The notes beneath the pieces were generated by a model, which had not been told where the DNA came from, ran no database searches, and was given only the letters and a program-made list of their open reading frames with translations. Below, in pieces: positions 9,423 to 15,971 of a stretch of DNA of 33,466 nucleotides; position 1 is the stretch's first letter; every line of letters begins with the position of its first letter. The position numbers and the translations under genes were made by a program. The stretch comes from Deltaproteobacteria bacterium (GTDB lineage Bacteria; Desulfobacterota; Deferrimicrobia; Deferrimicrobiales; Deferrimicrobiaceae). The stretch lies in NCBI GenBank assembly GCA_025356865.1, contig JANXQJ010000008.1:1-33466 (forward strand). The letters are read 5' to 3'.

Positions 9423-11924
9423 TCAGGACGGGATGTCGTCCCCGAAGAGCAGGTTGTCGTCGACCAGGATCCGGCCGTTGGAGCCGGCTGCCGTCCCGCC
9501 GGTGCCCTTGGCCGCCGAAAGCGAGCCGTAGACGGTGCCATTGCTCTGGCTGAACAGGTTGATGTAACCGCCGGTTCCGTTGGTGCCGGAACCGGTGCCG
9601 TTGCCGCCGTTGGCGGAAACCGCGCCGGTGCAGCGGACGGTGCCGCCCGCGGACATCGAGACATCGCCCGCGTAGCGGCCGCCGTTGCCGTTGATCCCGG
9701 TCGCGTTGCCGCCGTTGTTGAGGATGTTGCCGCTGTTCTCGACGTCGTAGGTGGCGTACATCTCGACGCCATCGTAGCGGGAAGGACCTTTTTGGGTGCC
9801 GCCGGTGCCGCCGCCGGTGCCGCCGGTGCCGGAAGCCGTACCGCCGCTGCTGTTGACGAAACCGCTGTTGGTCACCTTGTTGTAGGCGTAGAAGTAGAGG
9901 CCGCCGCCGTCGCCGCCGGTGCCGTTGGCGCCGGAAGCTTCGCCGCCGCGGGCGTCGATGTCGCCCGCGTTGGTGACGTTGGTCAGCTCGAACGGACCGG
10001 TGCCCACGACGCCGGAGCCTTCGTCGGTGGTCTTCATCTTGACCCAGCCGCCGGAACCGGCTTGGACGCCTGCGCCCGAGGCGTTGCCGCCGCGAAGGGT
10101 GAGCTTCACGTTGTTGAAGATGGAGGGCGTGGGCGGCTGGAAGTTGTCGTCAAACGCCCAGACGGTGTAGGTGTAGAGTTCGAAGGTGCCGGCCGAACCG
10201 CCGCTGCTGTAGCCGCTGCCGCCGTTGGCCGTGAAGCCGTCGCCGTAGCCGAGGAACTCGACGGGCAGCGCGATCGGGTAGGTGTAGCCGGAATAGTCGT
10301 CGTCGGCCGTGACGTCGATGCTGCCGCCGTTGCCGCCCGAGGCTGTCGCGGTGGCCGCCGCCGCCCCGCCCGCCAGCGTGATGTCGCCGGAGAGCTGGAT
10401 CGGTCCGGGTGCGTTGTAGTTATTTTTGCTAGGATTTTTGTAGGGCTGCGCGTAACCGATGAGCAGGTTGAGGTCGCCGCCGCTGCCGCCGTTGCCGGTG
10501 CCCTTGCCGGTGCCGCCGGCCGCGACGAGCGTGCCCGAGTTGGCCACGCGTCCCCGCGCATAGAAGTAGATGGCGCCGTACTCGGATGAGCCGGCGTTGC
10601 CGCCGTTGCCGCTGGTGCCCGTGACGTTGCCGCCGGACAGGGTGATCGCGCCGCTGTTCACGGTGTTGCCGATGTAGTCGTCGTTGCCGGAAACGAACTG
10701 GAGGTAGGCGCCGGTGCCGCCGCCCGTGGTGCCGTTGCCGCCGCCCGTGGTGCCGTTGCCGCCCGCAGCGTTGATGTTGCCCGAGTTCATGACGCTGGCC
10801 CGGCTGGAAAACATGGAGACGTAGGATGCGTTGCCGCCGTTGCCGGCAAGACCGGTGCCGCCGTTGGCCGCAAGCGTCGCGGTGTTGAAGGCGGACTGGT
10901 TGGCGTCCAGGTAGATATACCCTGCCTGCCCGCCCGTGGTCCCGTTTCCGCCGTTGGCGGTGATGGCGCCGGCATTGACGAGGGCGCCGGTGTTGAACAG
11001 GTAGACGCCTTCCACCTGGTCGGTCGGGTCGTTGTTCCGGACGCAGCTGTTGCCGCCCTCGGCGCCGTTGCCGTTGCCGCCGCTGGCCAGGATGGTCCCA
11101 CGATTGATGAACCCTGTCGAGGCCCTGATGTTCACGCGGCCGGAGTCGCCGCCGCGCGATTCGGCCGCAGCGGCGTTGCCCCCTGCGGTATTGATCGAAC
11201 CGTTGCCGCCGATCTTGAGGCGGTTGGCGTTGATCGCGAGGCACGCCTTGTCGATTGCGAGGGCGTTGCTCCCGTGCCGCTGGATCTGGGGAAGATGGAG
11301 AAGGTGCCCCTGGCTGTCGACTTCGGTGTTGTTGAGCCCGGCCGTCTTGAGCGTCCCGTTGATCTCGACGTCGCTCTCGAACTGGAGCTGCGCGATCTGC
11401 AGTGCGCTGCCTCCGTTGGCCTGGTTCGCCGGCAGCGTCAGCGTGACGCCTTCGTTGACCTTGAGGCCGGTGACGACATCGGCTGCCTGGCCGAGAACGT
11501 TGTCGATGTTGGCCTTGTAGAGGTTCGGCCGGTTGGCGACGATCGGATCGTCCTGCACGAGCATGTAGAGCGTGCCCGGCGCGGGCATGGTGCCGCCGCC
11601 GCCGTAATAGACGAGCGCGACCGTGGAGTTCGCCGCGACCGTGACGCCGTTGGTGCCCAGGTTCGTGGTCCAGGCGTATGCCGGAACCGCGAAGGAGGCG
11701 TCCGCCGAGCCGCTGTTCTTGAAGGTGACGGAAGCGTAGGAACTGACGTTGAGCCCTCCGGCGCCGCCGCCCGAGTAGGCGTTTCCGCCGTCGAGGTAGA
11801 TGCCGCCGCCGCCGGGGGTGGGATCGTTGTTCGTGCTGCTCCCGTTGAGGTCGCAGCCCGCCCCGAACAGGGCGAGGGACAGCAACGCCAGGGTGCCGAT
11901 TGCGATGCGCAATCTGTTTGCCAT
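9423..11924 (-). CDS. Large Gly/Asn-rich beta-repeat surface lipoprotein (module copy A)
   Basis: This 833-residue secreted lipoprotein begins with a signal peptide ending in the lipobox LFGAGC, with Cys24 as the lipid-bearing residue. After a linker and a non-repetitive domain (to about residue 250), the rest consists of irregular repeats of roughly 30-45 residues. They follow a pattern like N-S-G-x-I-x-A-x-GGNGTG...GGxGGxIxL-x-A, with alternating hydrophobic strands and Gly/Asn turns. This is the appearance of a right-handed beta-helix, as in adhesins and some surface fibres. The ATG at 11924 has AAGGAG seven bases upstream, and the 39-residue upstream extension is discarded. No transporter or barrel domain is attached. 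Function is unknown; a surface adhesion or matrix role is inference from architecture. Confidence 0.85.
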   Translation of the reverse strand: MANRLRIAIGTLALLSLALFGAGCDLNGSSTNNDPTPGGGGIYLDGGNAYSGGGAGGLNVSSYASVTFKNSGSADASFAVPAYAWTTNLGTNGVTVAANSTVALVYYGGGGTMPAPGTLYMLVQDDPIVANRPNLYKANIDNVLGQAADVVTGLKVNEGVTLTLPANQANGGSALQIAQLQFESDVEINGTLKTAGLNNTEVDSQGHLLHLPQIQRHGSNALAIDKACLAINANRLKIGGNGSINTAGGNAAAAESRGGDSGRVNIRASTGFINRGTILASGGNGNGAEGGNSCVRNNDPTDQVEGVYLFNTGALVNAGAITANGGNGTTGGQAGYIYLDANQSAFNTATLAANGGTGLAGNGGNASYVSMFSSRASVMNSGNINAAGGNGTTGGGNGTTGGGTGAYLQFVSGNDDYIGNTVNSGAITLSGGNVTGTSGNGGNAGSSEYGAIYFYARGRVANSGTLVAAGGTGKGTGNGGSGGDLNLLIGYAQPYKNPSKNNYNAPGPIQLSGDITLAGGAAAATATASGGNGGSIDVTADDDYSGYTYPIALPVEFLGYGDGFTANGGSGYSSGGSAGTFELYTYTVWAFDDNFQPPTPSIFNNVKLTLRGGNASGAGVQAGSGGWVKMKTTDEGSGVVGTGPFELTNVTNAGDIDARGGEASGANGTGGDGGGLYFYAYNKVTNSGFVNSSGGTASGTGGTGGGTGGTQKGPSRYDGVEMYATYDVENSGNILNNGGNATGINGNGGRYAGDVSMSAGGTVRCTGAVSANGGNGTGSGTNGTGGYINLFSQSNGTVYGSLSAAKGTGGTAAGSNGRILVDDNLLFGDDIPS

Positions 11925-12176
11925 GCTTGTGCTCCTTTCAGTTGGTGGTTGGATTCCGGATGAATCCCGCCGTTCGTTAACGGACGACGAACCATTCGTC
12001 GCCGCGCATAAACCCAAGACTTTTGCTGCTGACTCTATCAAAAAGGGGTGGGGCTGTCATGGATAATTCACGAATAATTCACGAATACTGCAAGGCGATA
12101 TCGTCCCGATTCACGGTTGGAATGCGGGTTGGGAAGATGGCAAGTATGGATAAGGGAACCGGAACAGGAGGGACCA
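11925..12176. other. Divergent intergenic region with dyad and tandem 11-mer
   Basis: This 252-base gap separates the repeat lipoprotein (-) from the copy B membrane protein (+). No convincing gene is seen in it. It contains a perfect 7+7 inverted repeat with a 3-base spacer, CGACGAA-CCA-TTCGTCG (11985-12001). It also holds a tandem 11-mer, TAATTCACGAA twice (12064-12074 and 12075-12085). Both look like possible operators, because 11-base periodicity puts the copies on one face of the helix. Confidence 0.5.
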
Positions 12177-12635
12177 GTGTCGAAAAAGGGAATAGCCGGT
12201 ATCGTCTCGGCGGCAGTGGCCATCGCGGCGGTCGGATACGGGATCAGTACCCTCAGGGAAGATGAGTCCACGATGCTCGGAGGCCCCGCCTCCGGCGCCG
12301 CCCCGGCCCGCAGCGGGTTTGCGGTCCCCGGCGGAATCGCTGAGACGGTGACTGGTGCCGGGAAGGATCTCCCTGTGTCAACCGTGCCTGCCGTTCCTCC
12401 GGCCGCCGCGGTCGCGCTTTCAGCCATCGGTCCCCCGCCGGAGATGCCGAGGAATCCGACGAAGGAATCGATGACGGAATATCGCAAGGCGGTCCTCGAT
12501 TACAGGAAGCGGCAGGCGGCGGCGCAGGGGAGGCTGGACGGATTCGAGCGGGGACCGAATCGAACCGGACGGTCTTGCCGTTGCCAAAATGGCGGCGGAC
12601 GGAATCGGGGGACAGAACCAGCACCGCCCGCCTGA
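12177..12635 (+). CDS. Membrane-anchored protein, probably 3'-degraded homologue (module copy B)
   Basis: This 152-residue protein starts at GTG 12177 with AGGAGG six bases upstream. Residues 4-22 form a hydrophobic anchor, followed by an Ala/Pro/Gly linker and a charged helix containing YRKRQAAAQGRLDGFE. That segment corresponds to RERAIAQGKLPEFE in the protein at 8787. After GFERG the resemblance stops. Instead of the long Lys/Glu helix and proline tail, there is a short Arg/Gly/Cys-containing tail unlike the rest of the protein. The natural 3' end therefore seems to have been lost or replaced, leaving a fused out-of-context tail. It may be a pseudogene, but the start signals are excellent. 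The neighbouring repeat gene of the same module is clearly broken. Confidence 0.55.
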   Translation: MSKKGIAGIVSAAVAIAAVGYGISTLREDESTMLGGPASGAAPARSGFAVPGGIAETVTGAGKDLPVSTVPAVPPAAAVALSAIGPPPEMPRNPTKESMTEYRKAVLDYRKRQAAAQGRLDGFERGPNRTGRSCRCQNGGGRNRGTEPAPPA

Positions 12636-12786
12636 TCGGGAACTTGAGGGCACAACTCTGGGGGAAAGGGATGGGGGTGAATATAAGCCACTTCGTGAAC
12701 GCGACCGAGGGCAAGACGAACGGCATTAAAATCGCCGACGCCTTGCCCTCAGCGGTCTGTTACGCGTTCAGATAGCCAAAGACGAG

Positions 12787-12825
12787 AAAACAGCCCGGGG
12801 AGCGCGAAGCTCCCCGGGCTGTTTT
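12787..12825. terminator. Strong bidirectional hairpin terminator
   Basis: A 17-base perfect stem (12787-12803 with 12809-12825) has a 5-base loop and A-run/T-run ends, giving U-tracts on both strands. It lies between the copy B + gene and the - remnant at 12862, matching the hairpin position in copy A. The stretch 12636-12786 before it holds no gene I can support. Confidence 0.85.
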
Positions 12826-12861
12826 CATTGTTGCATCACCGGCGGGAAGCCGGTGCGTGGC

Positions 12862-13131
12862 TTATCCGCCGTTTCCGTCGAGGCCGTTGCCGCCGTCGGT
12901 GCCGTTTCCGCCCTTGGCGGACAGGTTGCCCGAGATGTCCATCCGGAGGGCCGGGGTTGTCCTGGCCGTAAGGCTGAACTCGATCCTGCCGCGGGCGCCG
13001 CCCTGGATGCCGTTTTCCGCATCGGTGGCGTTGCCGCCGTTCGCGGTGGCAGTGGCGGAGAAGAGGACGTTGCCCCTTCCGTCGCAGTTGTCGAGGTCGA
13101 TCTCGCCGCCGTTTCCGCCGGTATTCCGTAA
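12862..13131 (-). pseudogene. C-terminal remnant of a Gly-rich repeat protein (module copy B)
   Basis: Read on the minus strand, 89 codons of Gly/Asn-rich sequence end at a TAA at 12862-12864. The sequence includes GGNGGEIDLDN, TANGGNATDAENG and NLSAKGGNGTDGG. The style matches the last repeats of the lipoprotein at 9423-11924. There is no start codon or signal peptide: an in-frame TAA lies directly upstream (13132-13134), and trmI ends only 45 bases further on. It is therefore the 3' stump of a second repeat gene whose front was deleted. It could be mistaken for a + strand gene because the GC-rich complement is also open. Confidence 0.7.
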
Positions 13132-13176
13132 TTACAAACTCTATCAAACCGCAGGGGCGACTGTCTCCCGCATTTG

Positions 13177-13968
13177 TCAGGACAGTTTGCGGCAGCACAC
13201 CAGGAAGGCCGAGTGGGAGAACATCCACTGGACGGGGCGGACCGACAACCCCTTGACGTGCCAGGGCCGGATGATCACCTCGAACGTCTCGCACTCGGTG
13301 TACCCGCCCTGCGCCTGAACCGCGTCCACGAACTGCTTGACCTGGACGGTCGAGGGCAGGTAGACGAGGATGATGCCGCCGGGGACGAGCGCTTCGGAGG
13401 CGTGCGGGACGACGTGCCAGGGCTCGGGCAGATCCAGCACGATCCGGTCGACGTCGCGCTCGGAGATCCCCTGGTAGATGTCGCCCACCTTGACCGTGTG
13501 GTTTGGGCACTCGCCCAGGAAACGCGTGACCGTCTTCGCGCCGGCTTCGGCGAAATCCTCGCGGATCTCATAGGTGACCAGCGTCCCGTCGGGCCCGATC
13601 GTCTCGAGCAGCTTGACCGAGAGCGCGCCCCAGCCGATCCCCGCCTCGACGACGAATGCGCCGGGAAAGATATCGGCCCACAGCATGATCGGCCCGGTAT
13701 CCTTGGGGTAGATGATCTGCGCATGCCGCTTCTGGTTCATCACGTACTGGATGTAGGTCGGGCGGAAATAGCGGTATTCGGCGCCCATCTGGGTCCAGGC
13801 GCGGCCGGCGTCGGCTTTTCCGATGATGTCGTCGTGGGACAGGTTGCCTTTGTGCGTGCCGTGCACCTTGCCCGCCTTGAGCACCAGCATCTTCTCTTCG
13901 CCCTTGGGGTCGACGATGATCACGTCTTCGCCCTCGCGCATCGGGCCTCTCGGATTTCGAACGCTCAT
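13177..13968 (-). CDS. trmI: tRNA (adenine-58-N1)-methyltransferase
   Basis: This 263-residue SAM-dependent enzyme belongs to the TrmI/Gcd14 family, which methylates A58 in the tRNA T-loop to m1A. The N-terminal GEDVIIVDPKG domain and THKGNLSHDDIIGK match the family. The Rossmann part shows motif I as VVEAGIGWGALSVKL, then TYEIREDFAE, GDIYQGI and the catalytic-site motif DRIVLDLPEPW. Motif I reads GIGWG where TrmI proteins usually have GTGSG. The ATG at 13968 overlaps the ttuA stop (ATGA) and has AAGGAG six bases upstream. It is the last gene of ttuB-ttuA-trmI, whose products all act on the T-loop. Confidence 0.9.
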   Translation of the reverse strand: MSVRNPRGPMREGEDVIIVDPKGEEKMLVLKAGKVHGTHKGNLSHDDIIGKADAGRAWTQMGAEYRYFRPTYIQYVMNQKRHAQIIYPKDTGPIMLWADIFPGAFVVEAGIGWGALSVKLLETIGPDGTLVTYEIREDFAEAGAKTVTRFLGECPNHTVKVGDIYQGISERDVDRIVLDLPEPWHVVPHASEALVPGGIILVYLPSTVQVKQFVDAVQAQGGYTECETFEVIIRPWHVKGLSVRPVQWMFSHSAFLVCCRKLS

Positions 13969-14981
13969 GCCGTCTCCTTGCCGGAAGCCTTTTGGGCTTC
14001 GGTCGTTTTTTTCTCGGCATCCTGCGCTGCGCGCTCGACCGTCTTTGCCTTCATCCTGCAATATCCGCAGGTCTGTGCCAGCGTCGGCGCCCCGCACCGG
14101 TCGCAGAGGTGCGTGCCGGCGGGGGTTCCGTCGTCTTTCGGCCGCGGTTCGAACTCGCCGCTCTCGGCCGCTGCCCTGCCCATGGCTTCCCGGACCGGGT
14201 TGCCCAGGTCGAGAAAGCCGGTGTAGAAAGCCATCCGGCTGCCCGGCATCCGGTCCTCGATGATGGAGAGCGCTTCCTTGAAGATGAGCGACGTCGCGTG
14301 CTCGCTCATCGGGCACTCCTCGATCACGAAATCGATCCCCTTGAGGAACGCGTACGACGCGGTTTCCTGCTCGGAGAGGCGCCAGAGCGGCTTGACCTTG
14401 CGGACGAGGCCTTCACCGGCGGCCGGCAGGAGCGGGTGCTGCCGCGCGATGTGGCTTTTCTGCCAGTGGAGGACGTTGCCCAGCAATCGCCCCGACTCGT
14501 CGTCGAGGTTGTGGCCGGTCGCCACGACGGTGAAGTTGCCTTCGGCCGCCACCCGGTTGAAGAAGTGCCGCTTGATTGCGCCGCACACCGAGCACTCGTG
14601 CTTCTTGTTGGCACGCGCCGCTTCGGGGATCGGGACCCCCTCGTCGCACAGGTCGACGATGATCGCCTTCTTGCCGCGCGCCTCGGCGAACGCGATCACC
14701 TTTTCCTTCGACCGGTCGGAATAGCCGGGAATGCCGAGACTGATGTAAAGACCTTCGGCGTCGTAACCCATCTCGAGCAGCTCGTCCCACAGGACAAGGC
14801 TGTCCTTGCCGCCGGAAACGCAAACGAGCACCCGGTCGGCGCGCGACATGAGCCGCTGCTTCCGGATCCCTTCCTCGACCTGGCGGCGGAAAAAAATGAA
14901 GAAACAGTCGGGGCAGAACGTGGCGTTGTGGCTGCGAAGCTCGATCGCCGCGGTCGCCTTGCGACACCGCTTGCATTTCAT
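13965..14981 (-). CDS. ttuA: tRNA-5-methyluridine(54) 2-sulfurtransferase, TtuA-type
   Basis: This 338-residue PP-loop ATPase belongs to the TtcA group II/Ncs6 family. It has an N-terminal zinc finger (C3, C6, C23, C26), the ATP-binding loop SGGKDS (56-61) and the second nucleotide motif GHNLDDE. C130 and C133 (CSVC) together with C223 (EECP) fit the three-cysteine Fe-S site described for Thermus TtuA. A C-terminal zinc finger follows (C293, C296, C305, C308) with a charged tail. The family adenylates a uridine and adds sulfur. The U54 assignment, rather than U34 as in Ncs6, comes from linkage to trmI and to the GG-ending carrier just upstream. The ATG at 14981 lacks a clear ribosome site and is probably coupled to ttuB, 10 bases away. 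Confidence 0.88.
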   Translation of the reverse strand: MKCKRCRKATAAIELRSHNATFCPDCFFIFFRRQVEEGIRKQRLMSRADRVLVCVSGGKDSLVLWDELLEMGYDAEGLYISLGIPGYSDRSKEKVIAFAEARGKKAIIVDLCDEGVPIPEAARANKKHECSVCGAIKRHFFNRVAAEGNFTVVATGHNLDDESGRLLGNVLHWQKSHIARQHPLLPAAGEGLVRKVKPLWRLSEQETASYAFLKGIDFVIEECPMSEHATSLIFKEALSIIEDRMPGSRMAFYTGFLDLGNPVREAMGRAAAESGEFEPRPKDDGTPAGTHLCDRCGAPTLAQTCGYCRMKAKTVERAAQDAEKKTTEAQKASGKETA

Positions 14982-14991
14982 GGGAAGAGAC

Positions 14992-15189
14992 TCATCCGCC
15001 CGATACGACAGAGATGATGTCGATTGTCTCGCCGTCGGCGACCCGGTGGTCGCGCGTCAGCAACTGTTTGCCCATGGTGACGATGACGGTGGCGGGGCGG
15101 TGGCCGGTCTCGGCGAGGATATCCTTGACGACGCGGGGGCCGGGAATTTCGAATATTCGTTTTTTTTGGGGAATCCGGACGCAGATCAT
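14992..15189 (-). CDS. ttuB: Ubiquitin-like sulfur carrier protein, TtuB/ThiS/MoaD type
   Basis: This 65-residue protein has a beta-grasp pattern and ends in SVVSGG, the C-terminal di-glycine that becomes a thiocarboxylate in ThiS, MoaD and TtuB. The body (IPGPRVVKDILAETGHRP, then VTMGKQLLTRDHRVADGE, then IDIISVVSGG) matches the usual order: extended strand, helix, 'v-v-N-g-e-l-v' hairpin and 'd-G-D-x-v-e-i-i-p-v-v-s-G-G' end. It lies directly upstream of ttuA, so sulfur donation to tRNA U54 is the best role. I chose ATG 15189. The frame is open to 15231, but no ribosome site supports the longer form, and an extended -10 promoter lies just upstream of 15189. The activating E1-like enzyme is not in the window. 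Confidence 0.82.
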   Translation of the reverse strand: MICVRIPQKKRIFEIPGPRVVKDILAETGHRPATVIVTMGKQLLTRDHRVADGETIDIISVVSGG

Positions 15190-15196
15190 GCGCATC

Positions 15197-15205
15197 ATTG
15201 TAGCA
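15197..15205 (-). promoter_or_regulatory. Extended -10 promoter for ttuB, possible leaderless start
   Basis: Minus-strand TGCTACAAT (15205-15197) is an extended -10 element differing from TGnTATAAT at one hexamer position. Initiation 7-8 bases downstream would fall at the ATG of ttuB (15189). No Shine-Dalgarno sequence is present. Confidence 0.5.
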
Positions 15206-15249
15206 TCGTAATGACGGTGCTCGAACATCACTTACCGGAGGAACGGAAA

Positions 15250-15621
15250 ATGAAGACGAATCACCGGATCGCCCTGTCGCTGATCGCCGCCGCAGCAGCT
15301 GCCGCCCTGATCGGGTGCTCCAGGCAGGAGGCACCGAAGACCGAAGCGCCACCAGCCGCCCCGCCTGCGGCATCCGTGCCGGCTCCCGCCCCTGTCGCCG
15401 GGCCTGTCGCGGCCGCTCCCGACGCAGCCGCATCCAAGATGCTGTTCGAGCAGAAATGCTCCGTCTGCCACAAGGTCGAACGCGCGACTTCCCGCCAGGA
15501 GACGCGTGAGGCGTGGACGGCCCTCGTCAAGAAGATGCAGGCCAAGCAGCCCGGCTCGATCAGCGACGACGAAGCGGGCAGGATCATAGACTTCCTGACC
15601 GCCGAGCACGGCAAGAAATAA
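15250..15621 (+). CDS. Small monoheme c-type cytochrome lipoprotein
   Basis: This 123-residue exported protein has a signal peptide ending in the lipobox LIGC (Cys23), an Ala/Pro-rich tether (residues 28-62) and one heme-binding CSVCH (70-74). Met97 in VKKMQAKQ is a plausible distal heme ligand, as in class I small cytochromes. It is expected to be lipid-anchored facing the periplasm and to carry single electrons. The ATG at 15250 has GGAGG eight bases upstream. It is divergent from ttuB with a 60-base gap and is followed 22 bases later by a second cytochrome of similar fold. The redox partners are unknown. Confidence 0.88.
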   Translation: MKTNHRIALSLIAAAAAAALIGCSRQEAPKTEAPPAAPPAASVPAPAPVAGPVAAAPDAAASKMLFEQKCSVCHKVERATSRQETREAWTALVKKMQAKQPGSISDDEAGRIIDFLTAEHGKK

Positions 15622-15643
15622 ACCCACTCAAGGAGAAATGCCG

Positions 15644-15904
15644 ATGAACGCAAGACGATCGATGATGCTCGCAACTGCCGTATTGTGCGTCGCCGCGGGC
15701 GCGGCCATGGCGGCCGAAGACGGCAAGGCGCTGTTCGACTCGAAGTGCACGCTGTGCCACGGCGCCAGCCGGGCGCTTTCCGCAAGCAAGGACAAGGCGG
15801 GCTGGACCGCGACGGTCGAGCGCATGAAGGGCAAGGGCGCGCAGGTTACCGAGAGCGAAGCCGCTGCCATCGCCGACTACCTGGTCGAGGCCGCCGGCAA
15901 GTAA
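15644..15904 (+). CDS. Small soluble periplasmic monoheme cytochrome c
   Basis: This 86-residue precursor has a signal peptide with cleavage at AMA-AEDG, one heme site CTLCH (35-39) and a downstream Met61 (VERMKGKG) as probable distal ligand. It resembles the heme domain of the preceding lipoprotein cytochrome: both read LF-KC-xx-CH, W-T-V-M-K, and a final helix. The two look like a tethered and a soluble version of the same carrier. ATG 15644 is eight bases after AAGGAG and is preferred to ATG 15638, which is too close to it. A terminator follows the gene. Confidence 0.88.
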   Translation: MNARRSMMLATAVLCVAAGAAMAAEDGKALFDSKCTLCHGASRALSASKDKAGWTATVERMKGKGAQVTESEAAAIADYLVEAAGK

Positions 15905-15939
15905 GGCCGGTCGTCACGACCCGCCGGATCGTCGAACCG

Positions 15940-15970
15940 GGGCGGTTCCCGAAAGGGGAGCCGCCCTTTT
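15940..15970 (+). terminator. Rho-independent terminator after the cytochrome pair
   Basis: An 11-base-pair stem (15940-15950 with 15956-15966, one G-T wobble) with a GAAAG loop is followed by TTTT. It ends at the 3' edge of the convergent lutC gene. Confidence 0.75.
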
Positions 15971-15971
15971 C

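Noticed and set aside
9402-10589. 395-codon + frame antisense to the Gly-rich lipoprotein
   Set aside because: The Ala/Val/Gly-only composition comes from the complement of GGN-type repeat codons. The minus strand has lipobox, ribosome site and terminator.
9780-11100. Repeated GCCGCCGTTGCCG-type words suggesting CRISPR or satellite DNA
   Set aside because: Units vary in length and sequence, stay in one reading frame and encode Gly/Asn turns. There are no constant repeats with unique spacers and no cas genes.
12575-12775. 66-codon + frame after the copy B membrane protein
   Set aside because: No ribosome site or recognisable family, and it lies in the apparently scrambled segment before the terminator. 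It could be a remnant, but I cannot support a gene.
12853-13131. 92-codon + frame opposite the copy B remnant
   Set aside because: The minus strand shows the Gly/Asn repeat style of the intact lipoprotein; the + frame is its Val/Ala complement.
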